Shown here: piece by piece, positions 52,520 to 61,823 of the stretch
Layout: each line of letters opens with the position of its first letter
Position numbering within the stretch: position 1 is the stretch's first letter
NCBI GenBank assembly: GCA_963749575.1
Contig: CAVVNM010000014.1
Coordinates: forward strand, 868,001 to 932,000
DNA from: JAMXLO01 sp963749575
GTDB lineage: Bacteria; Pseudomonadota; Alphaproteobacteria; Acetobacterales; Acetobacteraceae
Direction: 5' to 3'
Length of the DNA: 64,000 bases
Program-made: the position numbers and the translations under genes
Notes under the pieces: model-generated
The model's input: only the letters and a program-made list of their open reading frames with translations
Database searches by the model: none
What the model was told of the DNA's origin: nothing

Positions 52520-53425
52520 ATGTCCACCACGGTGCACACCCCGATCGCGCTGCCCGCAGACGACACGATCGAGCTGCGGCGTTCGTTCTGGCAGGCCACG
52601 CTGCACTTTTGCCGGCGTGAACCGCTCGGTGCGTTCGGCGCGGTAGTGGTGCTGATCATTGCGGTGACCGGTCTTTCGGCCGAACTGATCGCGCCATACA
52701 GCCCGACGGCGAACGACTTCGCGTCGATGACCGAAGCGCCAAGCTGGACCCACTGGCTGGGCACCGACCAGTTCGGCCGCGACCTGCTGTCGCGCATCAT
52801 CTATGGCGCGCGCACGGCGTTGATCGTAGGGCTGACCTCCGCCATCGTGGGCGGCTTCGCCGGACTGGTGCTGGGCGTCGCCAGCGCGTATTTCGGCGGC
52901 CGGATCGACCTGATCTTCCAGCGCATCTTCGACATCGTGATGGCGTTCCCGCTGATCATCATGGCGCTCGCGGTGGTGGCGATCTTCGGCACCGGCGTGC
53001 ACAACGTCATCGTCGCGATCACCATCCCGCTGATTCCGCGCTGCGCCCGCGTGGTGCGCTCGAGTGCGCTGGCGATCCGCGAGATCCCCTATGTCGATGC
53101 CGCGCGCGCCTGCGGCTACAGCCACGCGCGGATCATCCTGCGCCACATGGTGCCGAACGTGATGGCGCCGTTCCTGATCATGCTGACCGCGTTCGTCGGG
53201 CAGGCGATCCTGGCGGAGGCATCGCTGTCGTATCTGGGGCTCGGCGTGCAGGAGCCGACGCCGGCGTGGGGCCTGATGCTGCAAGGCGGCGCCGAGGAAT
53301 ATGCATCGACCGCGCCGTGGATCGCGATCTTCCCGGGGCTGGCGATCGCGCTGACGGTGTTCGGCGTCAGCCTGTTCGGCGATGCGCTGCGCGACGTGCT
53401 GGATCCCAAGCTGCGCGAGCGGTGA
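52520..53425 (+). CDS. ABC transporter permease (DppC/OppC type)
   Basis: This 301-residue permease has a first helix near residues 35-55 after a charged N-terminus, then HWLGTDQFGRDLLSRIIYGARTAL, the OppC family hallmark. The coupling EAA motif is YVDAARACGYSHARIILRHMVPNVM. The end, FGDALRDVLDPKLR, is usual. It completes an ATPase-ATPase-receptor-permease-permease operon for peptide-class import. It is followed by a cluster of palindromes that could act as transcription barriers. Confidence 0.9.
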   Translation: MSTTVHTPIALPADDTIELRRSFWQATLHFCRREPLGAFGAVVVLIIAVTGLSAELIAPYSPTANDFASMTEAPSWTHWLGTDQFGRDLLSRIIYGARTALIVGLTSAIVGGFAGLVLGVASAYFGGRIDLIFQRIFDIVMAFPLIIMALAVVAIFGTGVHNVIVAITIPLIPRCARVVRSSALAIREIPYVDAARACGYSHARIILRHMVPNVMAPFLIMLTAFVGQAILAEASLSYLGLGVQEPTPAWGLMLQGGAEEYASTAPWIAIFPGLAIALTVFGVSLFGDALRDVLDPKLRER

Positions 53426-53444
53426 AGCGCCCGGTGGCGTTGCC

Positions 53445-53575
53445 CCCGGGACCCCCAGCAAAGGCGGAGCCTTTGCAATCCCATACTTAAAAGTACCTGG
53501 GTTCCAAGCGCCCGGCGCTTGGCGGAGTCCAGAGGCGGAGCCTCTGGTCGGGGTGCGGGGTGAAACCCCGCTTCA
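53445..53575. repeat. Cluster of four short palindromes downstream of the ABC operon
   Basis: Four near-perfect palindromes stand in a row: GCAAAGGCGGAGCCTTTGC at 53458-53476, CCAAGCGCCCGGCGCTTGG at 53504-53522, CCAGAGGCGGAGCCTCTGG at 53529-53547, and GCGGGGTGAAACCCCGC at 53555-53571. The first and third share the GGCGGAGCC core. Each would fold as a strong RNA hairpin, but none is followed by a U-run, so classical termination is not shown. The pattern is that of extragenic palindromic repeats. Confidence 0.75.
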
Positions 53576-53712
53576 CCCACGCGGCGGGATCACCTTGCTA
53601 AACAACCGGTTCAGTGGCTATCCTGCCTCGTAACGGTCGAGTTAGCGCCGTTCACCAGAGAAAATACGTCTCAATAGACTCGATTTCGAGTTATGAATTC
53701 GGGAGCTGCAAG

Positions 53713-54462
53713 ATGCCGTTCGACCAGCCAACCACTAACGCATTGAACAACGCGCTCCAATCCTTGCAGACAGCATCCAGCGAACTTACGAGATTGCTTG
53801 GTGGCACAACTCCTGCACCTGACAAGCGGATAGAGGTTCTCCAAAAGAACTTCGAGCAGCTCAGCCACTACGACCGACATTACAGTACAACGAGATCGGC
53901 GCTGACCACCCTCCTTGTCACCGTCGGCCTGGTTGTGGCACACGATCCATTGCATGATCTATGGGCGTCAACTGCCTGCTTCGTCACTGATGCCTTGTCG
54001 GTCGTGACGTATATAGTCAGCAACTTCGCTGTCACCCTTCTGCTGTTCTTTCTGGCATTTCCGGTGAACCTCCATTTCCGTAAACTGACGCTCGCGTGCA
54101 ATCTGATTGAACACACGATCTCTCGGGAGATCGCTGAAATTCTCGGGCTGCCGGACATCCCTTCCCCCTCGGCGCGAATCCTACGCATCCCCGACCCTCC
54201 GGTTCGCGGGTATTATTTCTCTGATGACCACCGGCGCGTGGTGGCATCGCTCAAATGGCCGTGGTTCGATGCCATGACCAGTCTGCTGATGGCTGCCGAG
54301 GCCGAGTTCATTATTATTCTTGTACTCGCCTTGATCTCACACTGTGCCCTCTGGTCGAAGTATTATCTGCTGGCGTTGGCAGTTCCTCCGGCCCTCGCGG
54401 TTGTCGCTCTCACCGTCGCTGCGTGGTTGGCCCAACGTAGGCGGGCCAGAGGTGGAATCTGA
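53713..54462 (+). CDS. Membrane protein of unknown function
   Basis: This 249-residue protein begins MPFDQPTTNALNNALQSLQT and has a soluble N-terminal part of about 70 residues with a leucine/heptad-like helix. There are then four hydrophobic segments: two at roughly 75-125 (TTLLVTVGLVVAHD and YIVSNFAVTLLLFFLAFPV) and two at about 205-240 (IIILVLALISHC and LLALAVPPALAVVAL). The region between carries IPSPSARILRIPDPPVRG. It ends in a basic QRRRARGG tail. GGGAG precedes the start. Base composition is visibly less G+C-rich and codons differ from neighbours, suggesting acquisition. I recognise no family. Confidence 0.6.
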   Translation: MPFDQPTTNALNNALQSLQTASSELTRLLGGTTPAPDKRIEVLQKNFEQLSHYDRHYSTTRSALTTLLVTVGLVVAHDPLHDLWASTACFVTDALSVVTYIVSNFAVTLLLFFLAFPVNLHFRKLTLACNLIEHTISREIAEILGLPDIPSPSARILRIPDPPVRGYYFSDDHRRVVASLKWPWFDAMTSLLMAAEAEFIIILVLALISHCALWSKYYLLALAVPPALAVVALTVAAWLAQRRRARGGI

Positions 54463-54544
54463 GCGGAGGATCCAATTCGTCATTGGCCCCAGACAGCGAT
54501 GCTGTCGTCCTTCCCGATCGCTATATCCGCTATGCCTCGTGGCC

Positions 54545-54582
54545 CCACCAAAGGCATGGCCTTTGGAAGGCAACCTTGGTGG
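54545..54582. repeat. Nested palindrome
   Basis: CCAAAGGCATGGCCTTTGG (54548-54566) is a short palindrome whose arms are extended on both sides, CCACC on the left at 54545 pairing with GGTGG on the right at 54578-54582. It is similar in style (AAAGGC..GCCTTT) to the first palindrome at 53458-53476. The two sets flank the unknown membrane protein gene. Confidence 0.55.
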
Positions 54583-54625
54583 CATCACTCAATAGCAGGC
54601 AGAGCGGGTTCTAGCGGCTACGCCC

Positions 54626-55123
54626 TTATCGGGGTTCCAGGGGCGCAACAGTTGGCGTTTCGCACGCCTCGCGGCACTTGATCATCCGCAGCGGCGTATA
54701 GGTCAGCGCCACTGTGCCGTCCTGCTTCACCACCTGATTGCGCGTGCGCACCAGGCCCCTGCCCGGCCGGTTGCGCGACAGCCGCGCCTCCATCACCTCG
54801 CACTCCACATGGATGGTGTCGCCGGCGAACACCGGCCTCTCGACGTTGAACTCCATGTGCAGGAATGCAAACCCGGTGTGCTGCATGGTCGCCTGCACCA
54901 GCAGCCCCTCGGCGAAGCAGTAGCTCAGCGCCGCCGGCGCGAGGCGCTGCTTGATGTCGGATTCCTCGCGGAGGAATTCGATGTTGGTGAACAGCACCTC
55001 CACCATGCCGGTGCAGTTGACGAAGTTGGTGATGTCCGCCTCGGTCACGGTGCGGCCGATGGTGCGGAAGCGCCGGCCGATCGGCAGATCCTCGAAATGG
55101 AAGCCCAGTCCGACGGTTTCCAT
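54626..55123 (-). CDS. MaoC-like dehydratase-family protein
   Basis: This 165-residue single hotdog protein opens METVGLGFHFEDLPIGRRFRTIGRTVTEADITNF, the standard MaoC start. It continues with SYCFAEGLLVQATMQHTGFAFLHMEF and VFAGDTIHVECEVMEARLS. The usual catalytic aspartate/histidine pair of (R)-specific enoyl-CoA hydratases is not obvious, so the activity may differ. It begins only eight bases after the stop of the upstream hydrolase gene on the same strand, suggesting an operon. Confidence 0.85.
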   Translation of the reverse strand: METVGLGFHFEDLPIGRRFRTIGRTVTEADITNFVNCTGMVEVLFTNIEFLREESDIKQRLAPAALSYCFAEGLLVQATMQHTGFAFLHMEFNVERPVFAGDTIHVECEVMEARLSRNRPGRGLVRTRNQVVKQDGTVALTYTPLRMIKCREACETPTVAPLEPR

Positions 55124-55131
55124 GCCCGCTC

Positions 55132-57034
55132 CTACAGCACCTGGTACACGTCCCATGATTCGCGCGCCGCGGCGATCAGCCGGTCGGCGTCCTCGGCCAG
55201 CAGCAGCCGATCGGCGACCAGCTGCTCGCAAGCATCCGTCAACTTCTCGGCCCACGCCTCGCGCGAGGCATAGCGCGCTGCGATCGATGGCCGCGGGTCG
55301 CCGGCGCGCTGCCGCTCGGCTTCCGTTGCAGCGAACGGGATCATCGAGCCCTGGATAGTGAACAGGTCGCCCTCGCCATAGCCCGTCGCGCGCAGCGACC
55401 ACCCGACATGTGTGGCGAGCGGCTGCGTCGAGCAGTGGATGCCGGAGACCGCCGACAGAATTGCCATCGGCATCGACCGACTGCACGAACACCGGATAGG
55501 CTGTCGTCTCGATCGGTGGTTCCACCGAATGGTCGCGCAGCCGCAGTTCGTTCAGCACGGTGGGGAAATTCACCTGTGGCAGCCTGGGGAATTTCTCACG
55601 CGCCGTGGCGAGCGGCACCAGCGTTCCCGCCGCACGCGTCGGAAACCGGCTATCCGGCGGCGCGGTGCCGTGCTCCACCCACTCGGTCAGTGCGATCAGC
55701 AGCGCGCGCATGAAGGCGCCATAGCCGAGCGGATTTCCGGGCAACTGCATGACCGGCTTCGCAAGCGGCCGGAACGGCGCGTGCGGCACGCCGGTCACCG
55801 CATAGACACGCACTTCGTCCGGCATCGCGAGGTCCGCGCCGTCGGTGTCGGTGGCGACCAGCGAGGCGCGCGCCTGCCAGATGTCGCTCTCGGTATCCAG
55901 GTGCAGCACCTTCGGACACACGCCGGCATCGCGCGCGCGTTGCAGGATGCCGTCGGTGCGGCCGCTGATCGGATCGCTCAGCGTCGGATAGCTGAACGGA
56001 AACTGATCATCGCCATATGAGTGATCCTCGTGCTGGCGCGAATAGCGACCGGCCTGGGCGAATTGCCAGTTGATGCAGGTGCGCCGAGATCCAGCAACCA
56101 CCGGCAGAATGCCGTCGAACACCCGCCGCCCCGCAAGGTCCTGGTTGAACCCATGGTACACCAGATCGCGCAGCACCCGGCCGCTCTGCGAAATGCCGAA
56201 GCCCAGCGTGTGGCGGAGGCCGGGCGTGGTGTGGCGCAGGTGCGAGACGAGGTCGCGGATCGCGGCAAAGCCGATGCCCATCACGATCGGGTCGCGCGCG
56301 CGGTAGATGAACTCGAAGATCGCGCCGCGATCGAACCCAGGCGCGGTCGGCCGCGTGATCTCGACATGGCGGTCATCGATCAGCCGCCACGCAAGACCCG
56401 GCAGCGTGGCGCGCGGATCGGCCTCGCGTTCGCGCACCGTCAACGTGGCAGCTGCGGGATCGGCGACGGGATAGACCAGCGTGCCGATGAAACGATCCTC
56501 CGATACCTCCGCGATGTTGCCGTCGCCGAGCAGTCCGGTCGCCTCGGCGATGAACTCCTCGCGCACCATGCCGGTGATGCGTTCGATGATCGGGAAGCTG
56601 GCGACCAGACGATCGTTGCCGGGCGGCACGTCGCCCTGCCAGCCGCTCCACACCAGCGTGAAGCCATGACGCATCAGGAAGCCGTTGCCGGCGTGCTGCG
56701 GATGGCCGCCCTCCGGCGCGCCGTTCAGCCGCGGCATGATCGGCTGGTTGCCGCGATTAGGGACATCGTACACCAGACAGCCATTGCCGCGTGCTGGATC
56801 GCGCGGCTGCAGGATGCGGAATTCGGAGTTATACTCGACGTTGCCGCGTGCATTGCGCGGTGCCTTGTCGAGATTGACGATGCCGGCGTTCAGCGGATGC
56901 ACTGGGTCGAGCTCGCAGAATGCGGTGCCGTGCAGGCGCTCGTAGGCGCCCACGGCGCCGAATTCCGCGCCACCGAATACCGGCGATTCGCGTGTTGTGA
57001 CGTCGAGCCGCCGCACGCCGCCGCCGTCGCTCAA
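55132..57034 (-). pseudogene. Alpha/beta-hydrolase-domain protein (Abhydrolase_10 type), frameshifted
   Basis: Two frames rebuild one protein of about 630 residues. The first frame (57034 to about 55455) contains PVFGGAEFGAVGAYERLHGTAFCELDP and VPNRGNQPIMPRLN. LVWSGWQGDVPPGNDRL and HTLGFGISQSGRVLRDLVYHGFNQD follow, where GISQSG is the nucleophile elbow. After a shift near 55445-55470 the second frame goes on with SGIHCSTQPLATHVGWSLRA and ends at 55132. The start is a TTG at 57034 with GGGAGGA five bases upstream, since the earlier residues overlap another gene. The family is poorly characterised. Sequencing error is a good alternative to decay. Confidence 0.75.
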
Positions 57035-57141
57035 GGTGTCCTCCCGCGCGGTTGACCAACTGGCTGGGGAGCGTAGCGAGCGGGCGATATCGATGGAAGT
57101 GCGGGCCAGGCCGGCATCAAACCGACCCGGCGAGCTGCAAT

Positions 57142-57816
57142 TCAGCGGTGGGCCAACCGGGTCGGGACGGGCGCCGGTTCGGAGAACGCGCCATACACCT
57201 GGTCGGCGGGCTGGAACGCGCCATACACCGGGGTTCTGGGGGTGAAGTCGCGGTACGCCGTCTGCATCGAGGGGCCACCGAACGCCGGACCCGGATGCTG
57301 CCAATGCGCCATCACGCGCTGCTGGTAGTCGGCGCCGATCGCGGGCGTCTGGGAGTGGTAGGCCGCCGTTGCCTGCACCCAGCTGCCACTCATGCCGTAC
57401 AGCGTGTTGAGGAAGCGGGCGGCATAAAGTGCGTTCGCTGCCGGATTGAACGCGTCGTCCAGCGAGGCGAACGCGTTCGGGTGGTACATCAGGTTGACCT
57501 GCATGCAGCCGACGTCGATCGAACGAACCCCCTGCGCCTGCAGCGCGCGAACCGCATCGATCGCCTGCTGCCTGCTGGCGAAGAACTGGCCGCGTCCCTC
57601 GGCATTGATGGTCCAGGGCCAGGGACGGACGTTGCCGGCGTCATCCAGCCGGCCGCTTTCCACCTCGGCAATGGCGCCGAGCAGGCGGAGCGGCAGGCGC
57701 GCCGACCTTTCTGCGCCCACGATGGCAGCGTCGCACAGCATGCTGGGCGACGGTGGAGGGCTGGCGACGGCAGCGGTCGGGGCAAGGAGGATGAGGACCT
57801 GGAGAAGGCGGCGCAT
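57142..57816 (-). CDS. Lytic transglycosylase (SLT-domain) protein
   Basis: This 224-residue protein has a signal peptide (LLQVLILLAPTAAVASP) and a goose-lysozyme-like SLT domain. RLPLRLLGAIAEVESGRLD carries the catalytic glutamate (E in VESG). RPWPWTINAEGRGQFFAS and IDVGCMQVNLMYHPNAFASLDDAFNPAANALYAARFL are typical. The tail has a tandem VYGAF (TPVYGAFQPADQVYGAFSE), encoded by a direct DNA repeat. It would cleave peptidoglycan, perhaps for secretion or flagellar assembly. Confidence 0.88.
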   Translation of the reverse strand: MRRLLQVLILLAPTAAVASPPPSPSMLCDAAIVGAERSARLPLRLLGAIAEVESGRLDDAGNVRPWPWTINAEGRGQFFASRQQAIDAVRALQAQGVRSIDVGCMQVNLMYHPNAFASLDDAFNPAANALYAARFLNTLYGMSGSWVQATAAYHSQTPAIGADYQQRVMAHWQHPGPAFGGPSMQTAYRDFTPRTPVYGAFQPADQVYGAFSEPAPVPTRLAHR

Positions 57817-57933
57817 CCAGTTGTATTGCGCACGTTTCCGTGAGAATAACCAGAAAATAGTGTCGGTTCCCGCCCTGAATCTGAGGCTGACAGCGACCGC
57901 GACAGCAGCGGCACGAGCCGCCTGAAAGCGGCG

Positions 57934-58935
57934 TCAGCCCGATGTCGCGAACCGGTCGCGCCAGGAAGGTTGCGCCCCCGGCACCGGCAATGCGGTCGCC
58001 TCATACACGCCACGCGCGATCGCCCGCGCCATCACCAGGGTCGCAAGATGACCGAGCTCGGTGAGCTCCTTCACCTGGTCATGCATCGGCCGCACCCCGG
58101 TGGCTGCGGCGAACATCGTGTCGCCGTCGAGCGGCGCGTGCGCCGGCAGCACCGCGCGCGCCAGTCCGTCATGCGCCATGATCGCCAGCCGCATTGCCTG
58201 CGCCTTGCTCAGCACCGCATCGGTTGCGACCAGGCCTATCGTCGTGCTGGTGCCGCGGCCGCCCTTCACCCGCAACGTCGTATCGAATGTTGCGGCGCGC
58301 CACGGCCACCGAATTCGGCGTTGCGCTCGAACGGTGCCGCCCAGAAGTGCGGGCCGGCGCCGATCGTCGGTGCGCCCACCGCGTTCACCGCCACAATCGC
58401 TGCGACCGTGTGGCCGCTCGGGCTGACGGCACTCGCCGAACCGAGGCCGCCCTTCACCGTTGCCGTCGTCGCCCCGGTGCCGGCGCCGACGCTGCCCAGC
58501 GCGAAGTCCCGACCGAGCGCGGTCGCCGCCGCGTAGCCCATGTCGCGATATGGTGAAAACCGGCCCCAATCCTTGTCCCCGCCATTCAGCAGATCGAACA
58601 GGATCGCCTGCGACACGATCGGCACGCGCACATCGCCGATCGCGATCCCGCGACCCTGCTCGCGCAGCGCCGCCTGCACGCCGCCCGCGGCGTCGAGTCC
58701 GAACGCCGATCCGCCGGACAGCACGATTGCGTCGACCGCCTCGACCGTGTTGTGCGGCGCCAGCAGATCCGTGTCACGGCCGCCCGGCGCGCCACCCAGC
58801 ACGCTTACCGATGCCACCGCCGGCCGGTCGAACACGATCGCCGTGACGCCGGAACCCAGACGCAGGTCCTCGATGTTGCCGACGGCGATGCCGGCAACAT
58901 CGGTCAGCAGGTTGCGTACCGGATGCAGAATTCAC
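57934..58935 (-). pseudogene. P1/S58-family (DmpA-like) aminopeptidase, frameshifted
   Basis: Two frames rebuild an N-terminal-nucleophile type P1-family peptidase of about 330 residues. The N-terminal part reads NLLTDVAGIAVGNIEDLRLG (upstream of 58835), then VSVLGGAPGGRDTDLL and NTVEAVDAIVLSGGSAFGLDAAGGVQAAL. VGAGTGATTATVKGGLGSAS follows, the family core. After a break near 58290-58300 the second frame continues to the stop at 57934, including DALSKAQAMRLAIMAHDGLARA-like and LDGDTMFAAATG. In addition no start codon stands in frame just before the N-terminal block, so a second indel near 58915-58930 is likely; the GTG at 58935 is offered as the start. Sequencing error is possible. Confidence 0.75.
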
Positions 58936-59098
58936 GGATGCGAGAATGACGGCAGCGCGCGCCAGCGATCAAACCGTCGTGCGGCGCACCGCCAAATATC
59001 ATTGCTGCATCAAGCTCGTGTCATTCGTCTTGCAAGCCCGTCGCTGTCCGCCACAGGTGCGGCGGCACCAAACACTTTCAGCACCGGGAGAGAAAATC

Positions 59099-59590
59099 AT
59101 GGCGCAGGATTTTCATGATCAATTGATCCAGTTCCTGCCGAAGATGCGCGTGTGGGCATTGGCGCTCACGCGGAATCGTGCGGCGGCGGAGGACCTGACA
59201 CAGGATGTTGCGACCAAGGCGTTGGTGGCGCAGGACTGCTTCACGCCTGGCACCAATTTCTCCGCGTGGGTGCATCGCATCATGGTCAATCACTTCATCA
59301 GCAGCGTCCGCAGCCGGCGCGAATATACCGATGTGGATACAATGCCGGAAATGCCGGTGCCGGCGCCGCACGAGGACCGGACCGCGCTGCGCGAACTCGG
59401 CTGGGCGCTCGAGCGGTTGCCGCGCGACCAGCGCGAGGCGCTGCAGATTATCGTGTTGCAGGAACAGTCGTATGAGGATGCTGCCGCGGTCACAGGGTGC
59501 GCGATCGGCACATTGAAGAGCCGCGTGCATCGTGCCCGGTTGCAGTTGCGGGCCTTTCTCAGCGGCGACCGGGCGGCGGACGCGGCGTAG
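59099..59590 (+). CDS. ECF-family RNA polymerase sigma factor, ECF15 (EcfG)-like
   Basis: This 163-residue protein has sigma region 2 (LPKMRVWALALTRNRAAAEDLTQDVATKAL) and region 4 (RLPRDQREALQIIVLQEQSYEDAAAVTGCAIGTLKSRVHRARLQLRAFL). The LPRDQREAL and GTLKSRVHRAR segments resemble the EcfG general-stress sigma factors of Alphaproteobacteria. The canonical partners NepR and PhyR are not adjacent, so grouping with ECF15 is inferred from similarity. GGGAGAG precedes the ATG. It is convergent with the ergothioneine genes. Confidence 0.85.
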   Translation: MAQDFHDQLIQFLPKMRVWALALTRNRAAAEDLTQDVATKALVAQDCFTPGTNFSAWVHRIMVNHFISSVRSRREYTDVDTMPEMPVPAPHEDRTALRELGWALERLPRDQREALQIIVLQEQSYEDAAAVTGCAIGTLKSRVHRARLQLRAFLSGDRAADAA

Positions 59591-59635
59591 GCAGATGCGG
59601 GCAAACCTCTCCCGGCATCCGGGAGAGGGCCTGCG

Positions 59636-60604
59636 TCACGGTCCCCGCCGCGGCTCCAGCAGATGCAATGAGAACAACCGCGCCGGATCGGTCCACAGCT
59701 CGGCGCTGTGCCATCCGGCCTCCTCGGCCAACGCGGCGAATCGCTCCGGCGCGTACTTGTAGCTGTTCTCGGTATGAATAGTTTCGCCTCGGGTGAAGCG
59801 GATCGCCTGGCCGGCGACGCGCACCACCTGGTCGCGCAGACTGACCAGATGCATTTCGATCCGACTTGCGGCATCGTTCCACTCGGCCCGATGCGCGAAG
59901 GCGGCGAGATCGAAATCAGCGCCGGCCTCGCGATTCAGCCGCACCAGCAGATTGCGATTGAACGCCGCGGTGACCCCCTGCGCATCGTCATAAGCCGGCA
60001 GCAGGATCTCCGGGTCCTTGCGCAGATCAACACCGACCAGGAACCATGACGCGTGCCCAAGCGCGCCGCGCGCTCCTTGCAGGAAGCGTCGCGCCTCCTG
60101 GGGATCCAGGTTGCCGATTGTCGATCCGGGAAAGAACCCAAGTCGCGGCAACGACGGAACCTGCGTCGGCAGTGCCGCCACATCCATGAAGTCGGCCGGC
60201 ACCAGGCACACCAGCAGATCCGGCCGCCGCTCGCGCAGCCGTGCGCGCATCTGCTCAAGCTGGGGTGCCGCGACGTCGATCGGCACATAGGCCCGGAACA
60301 CCGGCGCACCATGACGCTCGCGCAGCAGGAATTCCGCCTTCGTCTCGTCGCTCGCGCCGTATTCCACCAGGACCGCAGGTCCTCGCACCATGGCGGCCAC
60401 GCGCGGCGCGACCTCGGCCAGCAAGGCAAGCTCGGTGCGGGTCAGATAATATTCGGGCAACTGGGTGATGCGACCGAACAGGCGGCAGCCTTCCTCGTCG
60501 TAGAACAGCTTCGCCGGCAACGTCTTTCGCGGTTGCAACAGGCCGGACAGCGCCGCATCCGCGACACTGCCGGCCGCCAGCATCGAGGCGGAGTCATCAG
60601 GCAT
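59636..60604 (-). CDS. egtD: L-histidine N-alpha-methyltransferase, ergothioneine synthesis
   Basis: EgtD trimethylates histidine to hercynine using SAM, the first step to ergothioneine. The protein is 322 residues. TLPAKLFYDEEGCRLFGRITQLPEYYLTRTE is the family hallmark, and LVEYGASDETKAEFLL is the SAM site (E/GxS). PRLGFFPGSTIGNLDPQEARRFL is highly characteristic, and TIHTENSYKYAPERFAALAEEAGW ends the domain. It follows egtB after a 16-base gap on the same strand. Confidence 0.95.
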   Translation of the reverse strand: MPDDSASMLAAGSVADAALSGLLQPRKTLPAKLFYDEEGCRLFGRITQLPEYYLTRTELALLAEVAPRVAAMVRGPAVLVEYGASDETKAEFLLRERHGAPVFRAYVPIDVAAPQLEQMRARLRERRPDLLVCLVPADFMDVAALPTQVPSLPRLGFFPGSTIGNLDPQEARRFLQGARGALGHASWFLVGVDLRKDPEILLPAYDDAQGVTAAFNRNLLVRLNREAGADFDLAAFAHRAEWNDAASRIEMHLVSLRDQVVRVAGQAIRFTRGETIHTENSYKYAPERFAALAEEAGWHSAELWTDPARLFSLHLLEPRRGP

Positions 60605-60620
60605 CTATGCGGTTTCCCTG

Positions 60621-61823
60621 TCAGACGTCGCGGGCCAGACGAACGCCACTGAACTGCCAGCGCTTGTCGGGATGGAAGAAGTTCCGGTAGCTGCGTCGCG
60701 TATGGTCTGCCGGCGTGGCAAGCGAGCCGCCACGCAGCACCATCTGATTGATCATGAACTTGCCGTTGTATTCGCCGACCGCCCCGGTGACCGGACGATA
60801 TCCCGGATATGGGCCGTAGGCGCTGCATGTCCACTGCCAGACATGGGACTGCAGTTCATCGATGCCGTCGCGTTCGGCTGCGGCCTCCCATTCCGCCTCG
60901 GTCGGCAGCCGCGCGCCGGCCCAGCGGGCGAACGCATCGGCCTCGTACCAGCTGATCTGGCGCACCGGCGCATCCGCATCGAGCGGCGCCAAACCGGCCA
61001 GTCCGATCTGGAACCATCCGCCGTCGCCTTCACGCCAGTACAGCGGCGCCGACCATCCGTTCGCCTGCGCGCATGCCCAGCCGTCCGACATCCACAACGT
61101 CGCGGTGCGGTAGCCACCGTCGGCGATGAACTCCGCCCACTCGGCATTGCGCACCAGGCGCGATGCCAGCCGATACGGCTGCAGATACACGGAATGCGCC
61201 GGCGTCTCGTTGTCGAAGCAGAAGCCCGCGCCCTGGTGGCCGATCCGCACCATGCCACCGGCGCAATCGACCAATCGCGTGGGACCGGCCGCGTCCGACG
61301 GCTCGCGCCAATCAGGCAGCACCGCCGGCATCAGCGGATTTTGCGCGAATGCATGCAGCATGTCGGTCAGCAGCAGCTCCTGATGCTGCTGCTCGTGCTG
61401 CAGGCCGAGTTCGACCAACCCAGTGGCCTCGTTCGGCAGCCGCGCCAGCAGTCGCAGCATTGCGGCATCGACATGGCGACGAAAGGCTCCGACGCGTTCG
61501 GCAGAAGGTCGCGTCAGCAGCCCGCGGTTCGGTCGCGGATGACGTGGACCCACCGCCTCGTAGTAGGAATTGAACAGGTAAGAGAAATCGCGATCGAACA
61601 CCTGGTAGTCAGGCAGGAACACGGACAGCACGAACTGTTCGAAGAACCACGTCGTGTGCGCGCGATGCCACTTCGCGGGACTGGCATCCGGCATCGACTG
61701 AACGCACTGATCCTCGTCGGTCAGCGACACGGCGAGCCGCTCGGTCCAGGCTCGTACCGCCGCATAGCGCCGCAGCAGTGCCGCCTCGTCGACAGCGTGC
61801 GCTGCCCCAGCCAGGTCGTTCAT
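60621..61823 (-). CDS. egtB: Ergothioneine biosynthesis protein, hercynine oxygenase type
   Basis: EgtB is a non-haem iron oxygenase that joins hercynine to gamma-glutamylcysteine or cysteine with sulfoxide formation. It has 400 residues. The N-terminal DinB-like part has WHRAHTTWFFEQF (H53) and GLQHEQQHQELLLTDML (H143, H147), which together give the three-histidine iron site. The C-terminal formylglycine-enzyme-like part has RLPTEAEWEAAAER and VWQWTCSAYGPYPGY, then MVLRGGSLATP. ATG 61823 is preferred because an upstream extension is not conserved. Sulfoxide lyase and amidohydrolase genes of the pathway are not in the window. Confidence 0.95.
   Translation of the reverse strand: MNDLAGAAHAVDEAALLRRYAAVRAWTERLAVSLTDEDQCVQSMPDASPAKWHRAHTTWFFEQFVLSVFLPDYQVFDRDFSYLFNSYYEAVGPRHPRPNRGLLTRPSAERVGAFRRHVDAAMLRLLARLPNEATGLVELGLQHEQQHQELLLTDMLHAFAQNPLMPAVLPDWREPSDAAGPTRLVDCAGGMVRIGHQGAGFCFDNETPAHSVYLQPYRLASRLVRNAEWAEFIADGGYRTATLWMSDGWACAQANGWSAPLYWREGDGGWFQIGLAGLAPLDADAPVRQISWYEADAFARWAGARLPTEAEWEAAAERDGIDELQSHVWQWTCSAYGPYPGYRPVTGAVGEYNGKFMINQMVLRGGSLATPADHTRRSYRNFFHPDKRWQFSGVRLARDV

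Noticed and set aside
54626..57304. A single 892-codon frame suggesting a hydrolase-MaoC fusion protein
   Set aside because: It is an artefact of a frame break: the conserved hydrolase C-terminus lies in another frame and ends at 55132, before a separate MaoC start at 55123. The first 90 codons also overlap the lytic transglycosylase gene.
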